DNA of 64,000 nucleotides from UBA11051 sp964390495 (GCA_964390495.1 CAYMIN010000007.1:107469-171468), one strand, 5' to 3'; counted from the stretch's first letter, positions 16,853-25,912 are shown. Notes: a model not told the origin generated them from the letters alone. Numbers and translations are program-made.

Positions 16853-17998
16853 CTAGTTCTCACCCCTTTCGGGGAATATGACTTCGACACTATCAGCGAA
16901 CGTTACTTCTCCCTTGCGCATAGGGCGCTCTTCGGCACATGGCACACACTCTATCTTGTGTTCCGCTTCCATTCTTCGCAGGATGTCTTTGTAGTTGCGA
17001 CTGATGTATGGCGTGCCAACATGGTGTGCGCGGTATATCTGGCCCATAGCCAGTCTGCACCCGGCAAAGTCAGCAAGCAGCATGTCTTCTAGGTCGTCCA
17101 ACGGCCGGGTCAACTCGAACAGCCGCGGGAATCGCTGGTCGGCGGGGCTGTACTCGAACGATGCAACTCCCTGGTCCGCCAATGAGCTTTCCCTCGCCAT
17201 TATGTCCTTCATGATCTCATACCCCAGCTCGTGCTTCGTAACGTGAACTAGGTAGTGCAATGTCCGGTTGCCTCGGTCGTCTTTGAAGCCGAATGGCAAG
17301 ACATACTTGGCCCCGGCGTCTGCAAGGGCGGCACATAGCTCCTCCAGTATGGCAGGTTGGCGATCCGGCTTCGGCAGGTTTTGCAACTTAAGGCGTAGTG
17401 CTGCGAGCCGGTCGGCACCAAAGAGTTCCTGCATGGGGGCCTCGACCGTGTCATTCCGGATCGCCGGGAGAACACGATTCATGTTAAGAAACAGTATGCA
17501 CTCGGAACCCCAATCTTTGATTGCAGAGCTGATAAGCGCTAGTGAGACTCCCTTGTAGCCCCAGGGGTCTATGAAGAAAAGCGAAGGGACAAGCTCGGTC
17601 CTTTGCAGAGCTTCCACCAGTGCCTTGCCAACTTCCTGATTGCCGATTGTTGGTCCATGGCGCAAAGCTCCTACCCCGGGGAGCGCATCAACCACGGCTT
17701 GCAGTCGGCTGGCAAATTCCTCGTTGGCGTCATTGAAGATTGGAACCACCCACTGTGCCAATTTGGCGTCTTGCACTATTTCCTGAAGTACCACTGCCGG
17801 AGTGGACGGAGTACCGTCTTCATAGTAACCAGGACCAGCGAACAAATCAACGTAAGCAATTCTATCTATTGAAGGAGAGGGTGTCTTCTCGAGATGTCGA
17901 ATGATTATGTTCGCCCAAGTAGTAAAGTATTTTTGGACGATCGCCGTCTTGACCTTTGACTGCTCTTTCTGCTCCGCAAAGAACTTGTCAGAACGCAT
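16853..17998 (-). CDS. tcmP: Three-Cys-motif partner protein TcmP
   Basis: 381 aa. ATG 17998; AGGAGA lies about 12 nt upstream. It begins with the family pattern DKFFAEQKEQSKVKTAIVQKY (split here only as far as needed), then YVDLFAGPGYYEDG, a class I methyltransferase-like motif I at about residues 49-62. SLFFIDPWGYKGVS (about 140-153) corresponds to the DPPW-like catalytic strand. TcmP proteins are named for co-occurring with three-Cys-motif genes, exactly as here. GC content is visibly lower than in neighbouring housekeeping-type genes, indicating horizontal transfer. A role in phage or plasmid conflict is inferred from family context, not shown. Confidence 0.88.
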   Translation of the reverse strand: MRSDKFFAEQKEQSKVKTAIVQKYFTTWANIIIRHLEKTPSPSIDRIAYVDLFAGPGYYEDGTPSTPAVVLQEIVQDAKLAQWVVPIFNDANEEFASRLQAVVDALPGVGALRHGPTIGNQEVGKALVEALQRTELVPSLFFIDPWGYKGVSLALISSAIKDWGSECILFLNMNRVLPAIRNDTVEAPMQELFGADRLAALRLKLQNLPKPDRQPAILEELCAALADAGAKYVLPFGFKDDRGNRTLHYLVHVTKHELGYEIMKDIMARESSLADQGVASFEYSPADQRFPRLFELTRPLDDLEDMLLADFAGCRLAMGQIYRAHHVGTPYISRNYKDILRRMEAEHKIECVPCAEERPMRKGEVTFADSVEVIFPERGEN

Positions 17999-18208
17999 TA
18001 TCGAGGGTCTCTCCTATCAACGCTCTGAACTGCAGCATGGGTTCCAGTTGCAGCTATCTGCATCCCGCTTGCTGGGCCGGACGATGCCTAGGCTAGAAGT
18101 GGTGTCAGAACCTAGTTCTCTAAAACGCGCGGGCTGGTAAGACGCTGTTTCTGGTACCCAGGGGACAGTCCCCCATTCAAGGTTTTGGGACAGCTTCTAG
18201 CCGTCCGC

Positions 18209-19252
18209 CTACTGCTCCTCCGGCGGCTCTTCGGATGTCGGCTCGGGTGTCGGCGTTGGCACAGGTGTTGGTGTGGGCCCGGGCGTTGGTGCTTGTTGCT
18301 CTGCGCCGGGCGGCGTGCGTGGGCTTTTCACGGCGATCAACACTCCCACGCCGATGCCTAGCACAGCCAGTATCACGATCACCCAGAAGAGCTTGATCAG
18401 CAGTGTGACCAGCAGCACGCTAATCAGCCCGAACACAAAGGCGACGCAGCCGAACGCGCCGGAGATCTTGTTGCCGATGAACGGTATATAGCCCACCAGG
18501 CTCAGTAGCGGGCCGAAGATCGCCAGGATGCCGAAGCCGATGCAGAACACGGCCCCACCCTTGATCACCCAGTACCAGATCTTATACTCCGTCTTGAGCG
18601 CATCCGTCGTAGCCTGGTCCCCCAGCGCGCTAATCACAAACGTCGTCCCCCCGGCCACCGTCCCATCCAGGATATCGCCGAACACGATTAGTTCCTTGCC
18701 CGCATCAATCACGCGCACGGTCAGCCTCTGGTCGCCGACCTCCGGGCTACGGCTGTCAACCAGCTTCGGATCGAAGTAATCGCGCCAGGCGTTCACCGGC
18801 TTGATCCCTTCGAAGACCTTCTCGGCTCCGACCGGCTTGGCCTTACCCGCGCCCACCTTGATGCCCTCTATGACGAAGTCGGCGAACTTCGACGCCGAGT
18901 CCTTGGTGTTCCAGTCGTAGTCCACCTCGCCGTCCTCGTCCTCTTCCCGCTCGTACTCCTCGAGAGTGCGGCTGAAATAAATCACTCCCTTGTCATAGTA
19001 CTCGACGCTGAGAAGCTCGGCTTGCGGCACGCCCTTGAATTTGACCGTCCCCTCCGCAGTGCCGAGTGCTGCCTCGGTGCTCATCATCTCGACGCTCTCA
19101 AAGACCTTGCCGTGGTTAATCAGCTTGACCTCGCCGTGATAGACGAGGTAGAAACCCAGGGGCACGAGCAGGATCCCGAAGAAGATACCGAAGATGGAGC
19201 AACCTCCGGATTTGGCACTTCCAGTCGCAGCAGAGCCGATGTTGAGTCGCAT
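18209..19252 (-). CDS. TMEM43-like membrane protein
   Basis: 347 aa. ATG 19252 with GGGAGG eight nt upstream. An N-terminal helix (IFGIFFGILLVPLGFYLVYHG) is followed by a large loop with the TMEM43-type order (NHGKVFESVE...GVPQAELLSVEYYDKGVIYF...). Three or four closely spaced C-terminal helices follow, with GPLLSLVGYIPFIGNKISG between the first two. The tail is Pro/Thr/Glu-rich (PTPGPTPTPVPTPTPEPT) and probably disordered. The function of bacterial TMEM43-like proteins is not established. An acidic insert (EREEDEDGE) in the loop is unusual. Confidence 0.75.
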   Translation of the reverse strand: MRLNIGSAATGSAKSGGCSIFGIFFGILLVPLGFYLVYHGEVKLINHGKVFESVEMMSTEAALGTAEGTVKFKGVPQAELLSVEYYDKGVIYFSRTLEEYEREEDEDGEVDYDWNTKDSASKFADFVIEGIKVGAGKAKPVGAEKVFEGIKPVNAWRDYFDPKLVDSRSPEVGDQRLTVRVIDAGKELIVFGDILDGTVAGGTTFVISALGDQATTDALKTEYKIWYWVIKGGAVFCIGFGILAIFGPLLSLVGYIPFIGNKISGAFGCVAFVFGLISVLLVTLLIKLFWVIVILAVLGIGVGVLIAVKSPRTPPGAEQQAPTPGPTPTPVPTPTPEPTSEEPPEEQ

Positions 19253-19444
19253 TGCTTCTGCCTCCCGACGGCCTTGCGGCCCAAAATTGTGTGCAGGGCG
19301 ATACGCCGACTAATATACCACGTTCTGCCCGCTGCCGCTACATCAAAATCCGCGTGCGCTATCCCGGTCTGCCGGCTCTGTGCATAACCCCGCTTGAGTT
19401 ACCCCGCCGGGTCTTGTACCATTAGGCCACCAAGAAAGGGCGGG

Positions 19445-22372
19445 ATGACAATGCACAAAGCGCGGGTCATTGTATCGCTAGCTCTGCCCCTGCTGCTGAT
19501 GGGCGCTGGCGCTGCCGCACAGGAACGGCTCACCGACGCCAACCTGGTTTACAACGGCGGCTTCGAGCGGCTGCGCGAGGGCGCTCCTGACGGCTGGTTC
19601 GGCGAGGGCGGCGAGCTCTGCACCAGCACCGCGCGCACCGGCAAGCACAGCCTCAAGCTGGAGCCGGGCGCTAAGCTGCTAGCTCTCGGCATCGCCAGCG
19701 TACCGACCCTCAAGTACCTGGTCGGCGGCTGGCTCAAATCCGCTGGCAACCGCGACTGCGGCCTGTGCGTGGAGTCCTATGCGCCCTTCGACATGCCCGT
19801 CAGCACCGTCCGCCTACCGGTACGCCAGGCCGCCGGCGAATGGGAATATGTGGAGCAGCTTATCGAGGTGCCGCAGCATGCCGCGGGCCTGGCCATCGGG
19901 GTCTATAATGATGGTGCAGCCGCGGTTCGCGCGGATGAGGTCTTCGCCTATGAGCGCTACCAGGCCCGCCTGCAGAAGACCGACACTCCGCCGCTGATTG
20001 ATGGTCGCCTCGATGATCCCTGCTGGGCCGAAGCTAGCGTCGGCGCGGAGGACTGGATCACCACTACCGGCAAGGTCGCGCGCCAGCAGACCCGCGTGTT
20101 TTGCTGCTATGATGATGGCCATCTCTATATCGGCTTCCGGCTGTACACCTCGGCCCCGCACCGCCTCAAGGCCGACGAGACCCGCGACGATTTTTATGTG
20201 TGGCGCGACGATTCGGCCGAGGTGTTCATAGACCCCAATCACGATCACGCCACCTACTGCGAGCTGGAGGTCAATCCCGACAATGTCGAATATGACGCCT
20301 GGGAGTTCGACAGGGACTGGGAGTGCCTCTGGGAGCATCAGGTCGGCTTCGAGCCGGACGCCTGGATCTGCGAGATCGCCATTGATCTGGCCAGCTTCGA
20401 GTTCCGCGACCGCTGCGGCGAGCCCACCGGCCGCATGGCTCTGCCGACGCTGGAGCCTTGGGGCATCAACTTCGCCCGCAACGATTTTGTTACCCACGAG
20501 TTCAGCTCGTGGCCCAACACCGGCGTGAGCTTCCATGACGCGCCCCGCTACGGCCATTTGCTGCGCTTCGAGCCGAACCGTACCGCCGCTTACACCGCTC
20601 AAGCCCAGTATCGCCTCCAGGCCCTGCAGCGTGAGCTGGACCTCTGCCGCTACGTCATGCAGCAGGCCGGCTACGAACCTGCGCCCGCCGGCGAGGAAAG
20701 TCGCAGCCCACAGAACTGGGCGCTGCACATAGCCGCAGGGGTGCAAAAGGATATTGATGCGATCGCCGCCGACATCAAGCCCGCCAACGACTACGATGCC
20801 TGGGTACAACTGGCCGGTGCGCTGGACAGTGCCGAGCTTTATGCCTGGTTGCTGCACGACGAGCTGCAGCCGCAAATCGCCCGCCGGCACTGGGAGCAGG
20901 AGCTGGGGCGTCCCGTCAGCATGGCCGCCAGCCTCTCCCCTATCCCGATTGATCCGGACGGCCTTTGTCCCGAGTGGCGGCTGGGCACCGACACCGAAGG
21001 TGTGGGTCCCGGCCTGCGTCTTTACATGGCCCGCGACGACATCTCCGGCTTCGGAGTGGCGGTAGATGCTTTCGGCGAGGTCAAGGGCATCTCCGCCGAG
21101 GTTGATATCGAGGGCCTGTGGCAGGGCACGGCGGAGTTGGTGCACGTGCCGGGGTTGGCGGGCCACGAGAGCTTCCACTGGCCGCGAGCGCCGCTGGACC
21201 TGTCCGCCGGCCAGCGCGCCATTTTCTGGGTGCCGCTGAAGACCTCTGCTAACACCGCGCCGGGCCTTTACTCCGGCGTCGTGACGGTCAGCGCCGCCGA
21301 CCATCCGCCGCTCCGCCAGAGCTTCCAGGTCAAGGTCTGGGATTTCGCCGTGCCCCGCTCGGACGCGCTGGGCTTGAGCGTGCTGCACCCCGATTTCGCC
21401 GCCGCTGACATCACCAGCGATCTGGCCGGCTATGGGCTACCTGCCGGTAGTGTCGCCGTCTATGCCCTGCCGCGTCCCGCCGACGGCAAGACTTACACCG
21501 CCGAGGAGATCCGTACGATCGCCGCCGATGCTGCGACGGCCTGGCAGGCTTTCCGCGAGGCCCGTCCCGAGCTTGACGGCTACGTGCTTGGCGTCGTGGC
21601 GGCGTCGCCTGAGCTTTACCCCCAGCTTGCCAGGCTCTACGCCGCAGTCAAGCGCGCGACCGGCGGCTGCCCGGTTATGCAGATTGTCTCTGCTCTGGAG
21701 CCTGCCGTAAGCGGAAAACCCGCTGAAGCCCTAGAGCTTGCGGAAAAGTCCGAAGGGGCCGAGGCTGCCACAAGTCTCCCCGAACTAGACGACTGGGTGG
21801 ACATCTGGGCGGTCTCCGGGGCGCTGTGGGAGAAGACCGATCTGGGCCGGCGGGGCCGTGACCAGCGCTGGCTGTACTATGATCTGCCCGATGGGTCGCT
21901 GGGCGGCAACGCACTGGCCGACGCCCGTATGCAGCCGTGGATCGCCCGCCATCTCCAGGCCGATGGTATCGTCTGGGGCATCGCTGGCCCGGAGGCGGTC
22001 ACCGACACTGCATTCCCCCTCTCCCTGCGGGAGAGGGGGTTGGGGGGTGAGGGCACGCGTGGCTCGGGCAGTGACACGCTGTCCTTCCCCATGTTCGAGA
22101 TGTACTGCCGCATGATCGCGCTCGGCCATCGCGACTGCGACTATTTCGCGTACCTCTGCGATGATCTCGCCCGCACGCGACTGCGCGCCAAGCCCGGCCA
22201 CCACTGGCGGCTGTCGGGCGAGGCGCGCATGGCGACGCGCTTATATCCGACGGTGGTGATTAGCCCGACGTGGTATCGTGCTGACTACATGCTGATGCGC
22301 CAGCGTCATATCACCTGCGGCAAGCTGATCGAGCGCCTCCACCGCCACCTGCAGCCGATGTGCGAAGACTAA
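19445..22372 (+). CDS. Large secreted protein with CBM-like and CBM9-type domains, glycan-related
   Basis: About 975 aa. ATG 19445, or 19451 (GGGCGGG six nt upstream). Signal peptide to about residue 24 (ALPLLLMGAGAAAQE). Residues about 28-165 look like a jelly-roll carbohydrate-binding module (NLVYNGGFERLREGAPDGW). Residues about 175-390 match the CBM9-like pattern PLIDGRLDDPCWAEA, then SAEVFIDPNHDHATYCELEV. The remaining 550 residues resemble the DUF4091-type catalytic-like region found with such modules in Armatimonadota/Planctomycetota-style proteins. Residues about 857-872 (SLRERGLGGEGTRG) are translated from an inserted family B REP at 22016-22057. The substrate is unknown. Confidence 0.7.
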   Translation: MTMHKARVIVSLALPLLLMGAGAAAQERLTDANLVYNGGFERLREGAPDGWFGEGGELCTSTARTGKHSLKLEPGAKLLALGIASVPTLKYLVGGWLKSAGNRDCGLCVESYAPFDMPVSTVRLPVRQAAGEWEYVEQLIEVPQHAAGLAIGVYNDGAAAVRADEVFAYERYQARLQKTDTPPLIDGRLDDPCWAEASVGAEDWITTTGKVARQQTRVFCCYDDGHLYIGFRLYTSAPHRLKADETRDDFYVWRDDSAEVFIDPNHDHATYCELEVNPDNVEYDAWEFDRDWECLWEHQVGFEPDAWICEIAIDLASFEFRDRCGEPTGRMALPTLEPWGINFARNDFVTHEFSSWPNTGVSFHDAPRYGHLLRFEPNRTAAYTAQAQYRLQALQRELDLCRYVMQQAGYEPAPAGEESRSPQNWALHIAAGVQKDIDAIAADIKPANDYDAWVQLAGALDSAELYAWLLHDELQPQIARRHWEQELGRPVSMAASLSPIPIDPDGLCPEWRLGTDTEGVGPGLRLYMARDDISGFGVAVDAFGEVKGISAEVDIEGLWQGTAELVHVPGLAGHESFHWPRAPLDLSAGQRAIFWVPLKTSANTAPGLYSGVVTVSAADHPPLRQSFQVKVWDFAVPRSDALGLSVLHPDFAAADITSDLAGYGLPAGSVAVYALPRPADGKTYTAEEIRTIAADAATAWQAFREARPELDGYVLGVVAASPELYPQLARLYAAVKRATGGCPVMQIVSALEPAVSGKPAEALELAEKSEGAEAATSLPELDDWVDIWAVSGALWEKTDLGRRGRDQRWLYYDLPDGSLGGNALADARMQPWIARHLQADGIVWGIAGPEAVTDTAFPLSLRERGLGGEGTRGSGSDTLSFPMFEMYCRMIALGHRDCDYFAYLCDDLARTRLRAKPGHHWRLSGEARMATRLYPTVVISPTWYRADYMLMRQRHITCGKLIERLHRHLQPMCED
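22016..22057. repeat. Family B REP inside a coding sequence
   Basis: CCCTCTCCCTGCGGGAGAGGG and a following GGTGAGGGC lie in frame within the CBM9-type gene. The unit matches intergenic copies at about 24462, 28620, 31513, 33963, 36720 and (reversed) 42346 and 53807. Confidence 0.75.
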
Positions 22373-22401
22373 ATATCTCCTTCAAACGGACCCGCGCTCT
22401 G

Positions 22402-22569
22402 TCAGTCGTCAAGCTGTGAGTACAGGTCGTTGAGCTTGATCCGAAGGTCTTCGGTGGCGAGCCGCCAGTCCAGGCTCGCTGTACTGGCATTGCGCGCTCG
22501 GTCTGCCAGGCCCTCACGGCGGCCTCGAGGCGCTTCTCGTCGCTGATAGGCCAATTGGTAGATCTGCGA
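22402..22569 (-). pseudogene. C-terminal remnant of an IS630-type transposase
   Basis: A minus-strand frame of about 56 codons ends ...LDWRLATEDLRIKLNDLYSQLDD-stop. From memory, IS630-family transposases end in (D/N)WxFTTEDARIKLKxLYP, preceded by W-V-A-E-R-N; here LADRARN precedes. A stop lies directly upstream and no inverted repeats or DDE core are left, so this is a fossil. The surrounding 22373-22631 gap holds nothing else. Confidence 0.5.
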
Positions 22570-22631
22570 CTAATACACGGTATGATAGCATAATGCATCC
22601 TGCCTACCCGTTCAACAAGGGGAGTTCGGTT

Positions 22632-22880
22632 TCAGGGCAGGAACTCAGCCAGCTCATCGAGTCCAATGTCCCTCTGCGTGAGGATGTCAGGTAAAATGAT
22701 GTCGAGATCCGCCCCGCAGTTGGCGCAGGATATGGTCGTGAAGCCCTCCCCACCATTATCAAGATGGGCCGACGTGATGGTGACGCTGCCATCATCGGCG
22801 ACGTAACCGTGGGCCACTATCGAGTGGTTTGTCACCACTGTGACGTGCGACAGGTCTTGCTTGCAGCCCGGGCACATCAT
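22632..22880 (-). CDS. Small double zinc-ribbon-like protein
   Basis: 82 aa. The first ATG of an ATG-ATG pair at 22880 has AGGAGG eight nt upstream, which decides the start; the longer frame upstream is noncoding. MMCPGCKQDL at the N-terminus and SCANCGADLDIILPD about 45 residues later give two CxxC knuckles that could bind one zinc. An acidic, hydrophobic C-terminal helix follows (GLDELAEFLP). It lies 109 nt downstream of the nuclease-like gene on the same strand and may be cotranscribed. I do not recognise the family. Confidence 0.6.
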   Translation of the reverse strand: MMCPGCKQDLSHVTVVTNHSIVAHGYVADDGSVTITSAHLDNGGEGFTTISCANCGADLDIILPDILTQRDIGLDELAEFLP

Positions 22881-22989
22881 TTGTATGACCTCCTGGTGAA
22901 GTATCCTGCTCACGGATAGGTTTTCCCATCCGTGGGGCAAGGGGGGACGGCGGCCTAGTGCTGTGTCGGTCGTGATGCCTGACAAGGCA

Positions 22990-24036
22990 CTAGGGCCGGG
23001 CCTCAATGAGTTTGATCGACCGGTTCAACTGCAGCAGCAAGATGGCCTGAATGCCTTTTGGGGTGAGATAGTAGTAATTACCAGCTCTGGCTAAGTACTC
23101 CAATTCGCATGCGTAGTTGGAGAAGATGTACGTTGCAGTTTGCCGGGCTCTAGCGGTGCTCCAGGTCTGCTCTTTTCCCACAGACTTCACAAAGTAGTCC
23201 CTGACGGGATCGTGGGGCACTGGGTATTCATTCTTAGCTAAGACAAAAACTGTCTCCAGCATTGACAGTATGGTATATGTTATTGGCGAGAAGTAGGGGT
23301 TGTTTCTGACAAAATCCGAGAGTATCTCGATTTGCTCACTGCTAAACTCATCGTCTATTGCCGCATTGCCTTGCTGCAAGAATTCGTCGGCAAAATCAGT
23401 CAAATAGTACTCATGTCTCAACCGGCTCACCAGCCCCAGGTGGGCGGCTACTGATAGGCGGTTTCGTATCGTTTTCTCGGCACGGTTCTCGGTGCTGCAG
23501 ATTTGACTAATGCTATTGCCATCCGCCAGCAGCTGTAGCGTGGATTTCAGAAGCCCCAGTCTAACAACGCCATAATCCCCGGAGCGGATTTCGAGGAAGT
23601 GGGAGAGGCTCCTAAAACGCTCGTAGAATTCTGACAGCACGAATTCCGGCTCATACGTGACTAGCCGAATCCCACTGTGTTCGCACTGTTGAATATCTTT
23701 GGGATCGGCCCCTGTTACTAACGCGATTTTTGCTATCTGAAGATCGACGAGCCTGTGCTGTCTTTGCAGCTCTCTGAGACACTCACAGTAGCCGTCTATC
23801 TGATGAATGAGTTCGTGGTAGAAGGGCACCACCTTTAGCTCAATAAGGAGCAGTTCATCTCTGTGGACGTACAGGAGGTCCAGCTTGCCGGTTTCCAGAA
23901 CCTTCTGGCGTGCCAGCAGGCTCAAATCCCCCGGCTCAACGGACAGCACCTCAGCCAAAATGGCTTTGTCTGAGGCCAGAATGTCCTCAATTGTTCTCTC
24001 TGAAAGGGAAATGTTCATAGCGTCTTGAATGACCAT
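22990..24036 (-). CDS. PD-(D/E)xK nuclease-like protein with winged-helix domain
   Basis: 348 aa; start ATG 24036, with ATG 24018 as alternative, neither having a strong ribosome site. Residues about 40-75 read LSLLARQKVLETGKLDLLYVHRDELLLIELKVV: G-x-L-D-L-L then E-L-K, the Asp and Glu-x-Lys spacing of the restriction-endonuclease fold seen in NucS/DUF91-like proteins (described here in pieces). A helical region and YxCECLRE follow, then winged-helix features (KTIRNRLSVAAHLGLVSR, YYLTDFADEFL) and a C-terminal YYYLTPKGIQAILLLQL. The gene is clearly AT-richer than its neighbours. It may be a defence or restriction-type enzyme with no methylase partner; a DNA-binding regulator is the alternative. 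Confidence 0.6.
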   Translation of the reverse strand: MVIQDAMNISLSERTIEDILASDKAILAEVLSVEPGDLSLLARQKVLETGKLDLLYVHRDELLLIELKVVPFYHELIHQIDGYCECLRELQRQHRLVDLQIAKIALVTGADPKDIQQCEHSGIRLVTYEPEFVLSEFYERFRSLSHFLEIRSGDYGVVRLGLLKSTLQLLADGNSISQICSTENRAEKTIRNRLSVAAHLGLVSRLRHEYYLTDFADEFLQQGNAAIDDEFSSEQIEILSDFVRNNPYFSPITYTILSMLETVFVLAKNEYPVPHDPVRDYFVKSVGKEQTWSTARARQTATYIFSNYACELEYLARAGNYYYLTPKGIQAILLLQLNRSIKLIEARP

Positions 24037-24148
24037 TCTCCCATTATCCTCCCGTTTCCTTCCTCGCCCGGCGCGGTCGTACTAGAAGGACCCTGCCAGC
24101 CCCTGCTTGAAATACTCCCCATCATATCTCTAGGGAGGGCTTGTCTCT

Positions 24149-25912
24149 ATGCTACCCGTAGTTGTCAGGTCGCTGTGTACCGACGATCCGCAACGGCAAT
24201 CCACCTGGGCGTACTATGGCGCTCGCCAGCTCCTCGACATGATTGGGCTTTCGTATGGGGAGGCCGGTGCCGGCGATGACTTTGAGGGCGGACTGGTCAT
24301 TGACCCGGCTGGTGGGCAGGTCTGCGTCAATTGCCGGCCGGCACCGGCGCCGGATTATGGTGCGGTATGGCCGATTCTGCGCGTCGAGCTGCAGGCCGAG
24401 TTCACGCCGGATTGCCTTCTCCCCTTGGGCTCTGAGGCGGGGGGAAACGAAGTCGTTACCCCTCTCCCCCCGGGAGAGGGGCCAGGGGTGAGGGCTCTCC
24501 CCGTCTTCGGCGGCGTGCGCGAGGTCGAGGGCGATGTCGCCTGTGGCGTCTTGCGTTATGTCGAGACCAAGTATGGCGGCCAGGGCCCGCTTTTCGTCGT
24601 GCAGGAGGTCGGCGACGCTGCCTTCCGCATCATCCTCAACGCCCCGATCTTCGAGACCATCGGCCTGTACCTGTCGCGCTTCTCGTGGGCCGGCAATCCC
24701 GGCTACAAGTCATTTGTGCGCTACATTGATGTGCTGTGGGCGGCGCTGGCAGATAGATGGGGCGCGCGGCCGGTGATCAGCGATTACCAGGACATCTTCA
24801 CTGCGATTCTGCGCCGGTGCTACGACCGGCTTGGCCTGGTGATGGCGACCAAGTGGTTTCATCCGGCGGTTGATGGCCAGATCAAGCTCAACGGGATGCT
24901 GCTGACGCATGATGTGGATTCGGTATATGGCGATAAGGCCTTCAGGGGCCGGGCGGACCAGAGCGATAATCCCCATTTCAATTTCGCCCGGTGGCGCGAG
25001 CTGGAAAACCGCTTCGGCATCAAGTCGGCGTTCTATTTCTTCTCGCCGGCGCCGACGCAGGAGTACTGGCTGCCTGCGACGAGCTACCTGGTGACTGACG
25101 AGCCGGTGTTGCAGGCGGCGCGCGAGCTGGCCCAAAGCGGCTGGGAGATCGCCCCTCACGAACTCGGCCATCGCACTGCCGAGGAGGTGGCTGAGGAGGT
25201 TGCCTATTTCCGGCAGGTCACCGGCTGTCAGCCGCCCGGCACGCGCAACCATTACCTGACCAACTGGCCCGATTCCCTGAAGTACAAGGCCGCCGCCGGT
25301 CTGCTCTATGACAGCACCTGGTATGCCGAGCAGACCGCCACTGCCTTCCTCTGCGGCACGGTTCTGCCCTATGCGCCCCTGGATGTCGCGACCGGTGAGC
25401 CGGTGGACATCTGGGAGTTCCCGTTCGTCATCGAGGATGGTATCGTCACCGGCGGCTATGGTGCGGGCACCCAGCGCGGCACTGAGGCGGCGATTGCCGA
25501 TGGTGCCGGCGGGTTGGACATGATTCTGGCCAAGAATGGGTATGTATGTTTCAACTGGCATCAGCGCACCTTCGCCCGTAGGACCACGCTCCAGCAAGCC
25601 CCGGACAGTTGGGTCAGCATTCTGGAGGGGCTGCTGGAGTATTACCAGGCTCATGCGCCGAGGTGGTGGAATCCGCTGCCGGGCGAGCTGGCGCGCTTCT
25701 GGTCGCGCCGCCGGGCGGTGCAGGTGGAGAGCCGCCCCGGGCAGATCGTGGTGCGCGATCCCGCCGGCGCTGACTGTCCCGACCTGGTGCTGGCCTTGCA
25801 CGGTGAAGCCCCCGCCCTTGCCGGTGCCGAACAGGTGCCGGGACGGGACCTCTCCTGCCTTGCACTGGGCCTGGCCGCGGGCGAGGAAAAGACGATTCGG
25901 CTTGACACGTGA
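24149..25912 (+). CDS. Polysaccharide deacetylase-like protein
   Basis: 587 aa. ATG 24149 with GGGAGG ten nt upstream. The central domain has MLLTHDVDSVYGD (about residues 249-261), where T-H-D-V-D replaces the usual T-F-D-D, and EIAPHELGHRTAEEV (about 333-347), the His-containing metal motif. GTRNHYLTNWPD, a core beta strand, and VCFNWHQRTFA follow near the C-terminus. Such proteins (NodB-like fold) remove acetyl groups from polysaccharides. No signal peptide is seen. Residues about 100-118 (VVTPLPPGEGPGVRAL) come from an in-frame family B REP at 24462-24500. The C-terminal 80 residues look like a small beta domain. Confidence 0.7.
   Translation: MLPVVVRSLCTDDPQRQSTWAYYGARQLLDMIGLSYGEAGAGDDFEGGLVIDPAGGQVCVNCRPAPAPDYGAVWPILRVELQAEFTPDCLLPLGSEAGGNEVVTPLPPGEGPGVRALPVFGGVREVEGDVACGVLRYVETKYGGQGPLFVVQEVGDAAFRIILNAPIFETIGLYLSRFSWAGNPGYKSFVRYIDVLWAALADRWGARPVISDYQDIFTAILRRCYDRLGLVMATKWFHPAVDGQIKLNGMLLTHDVDSVYGDKAFRGRADQSDNPHFNFARWRELENRFGIKSAFYFFSPAPTQEYWLPATSYLVTDEPVLQAARELAQSGWEIAPHELGHRTAEEVAEEVAYFRQVTGCQPPGTRNHYLTNWPDSLKYKAAAGLLYDSTWYAEQTATAFLCGTVLPYAPLDVATGEPVDIWEFPFVIEDGIVTGGYGAGTQRGTEAAIADGAGGLDMILAKNGYVCFNWHQRTFARRTTLQQAPDSWVSILEGLLEYYQAHAPRWWNPLPGELARFWSRRRAVQVESRPGQIVVRDPAGADCPDLVLALHGEAPALAGAEQVPGRDLSCLALGLAAGEEKTIRLDT
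24462..24500. repeat. Family B REP inside the deacetylase-like gene
   Basis: CCCCTCTCCCCCCGGGAGAG followed by GGGCCAGGGGTGAGGGC, in frame. It encodes a Pro/Gly-rich loop and has no counterpart in other deacetylases that I know. Confidence 0.75.

Noticed and set aside
19814..21388. 524-aa minus-strand ORF
   Set aside because: Shadow of the CBM9-type gene on the other strand; composition follows the third positions of that gene.
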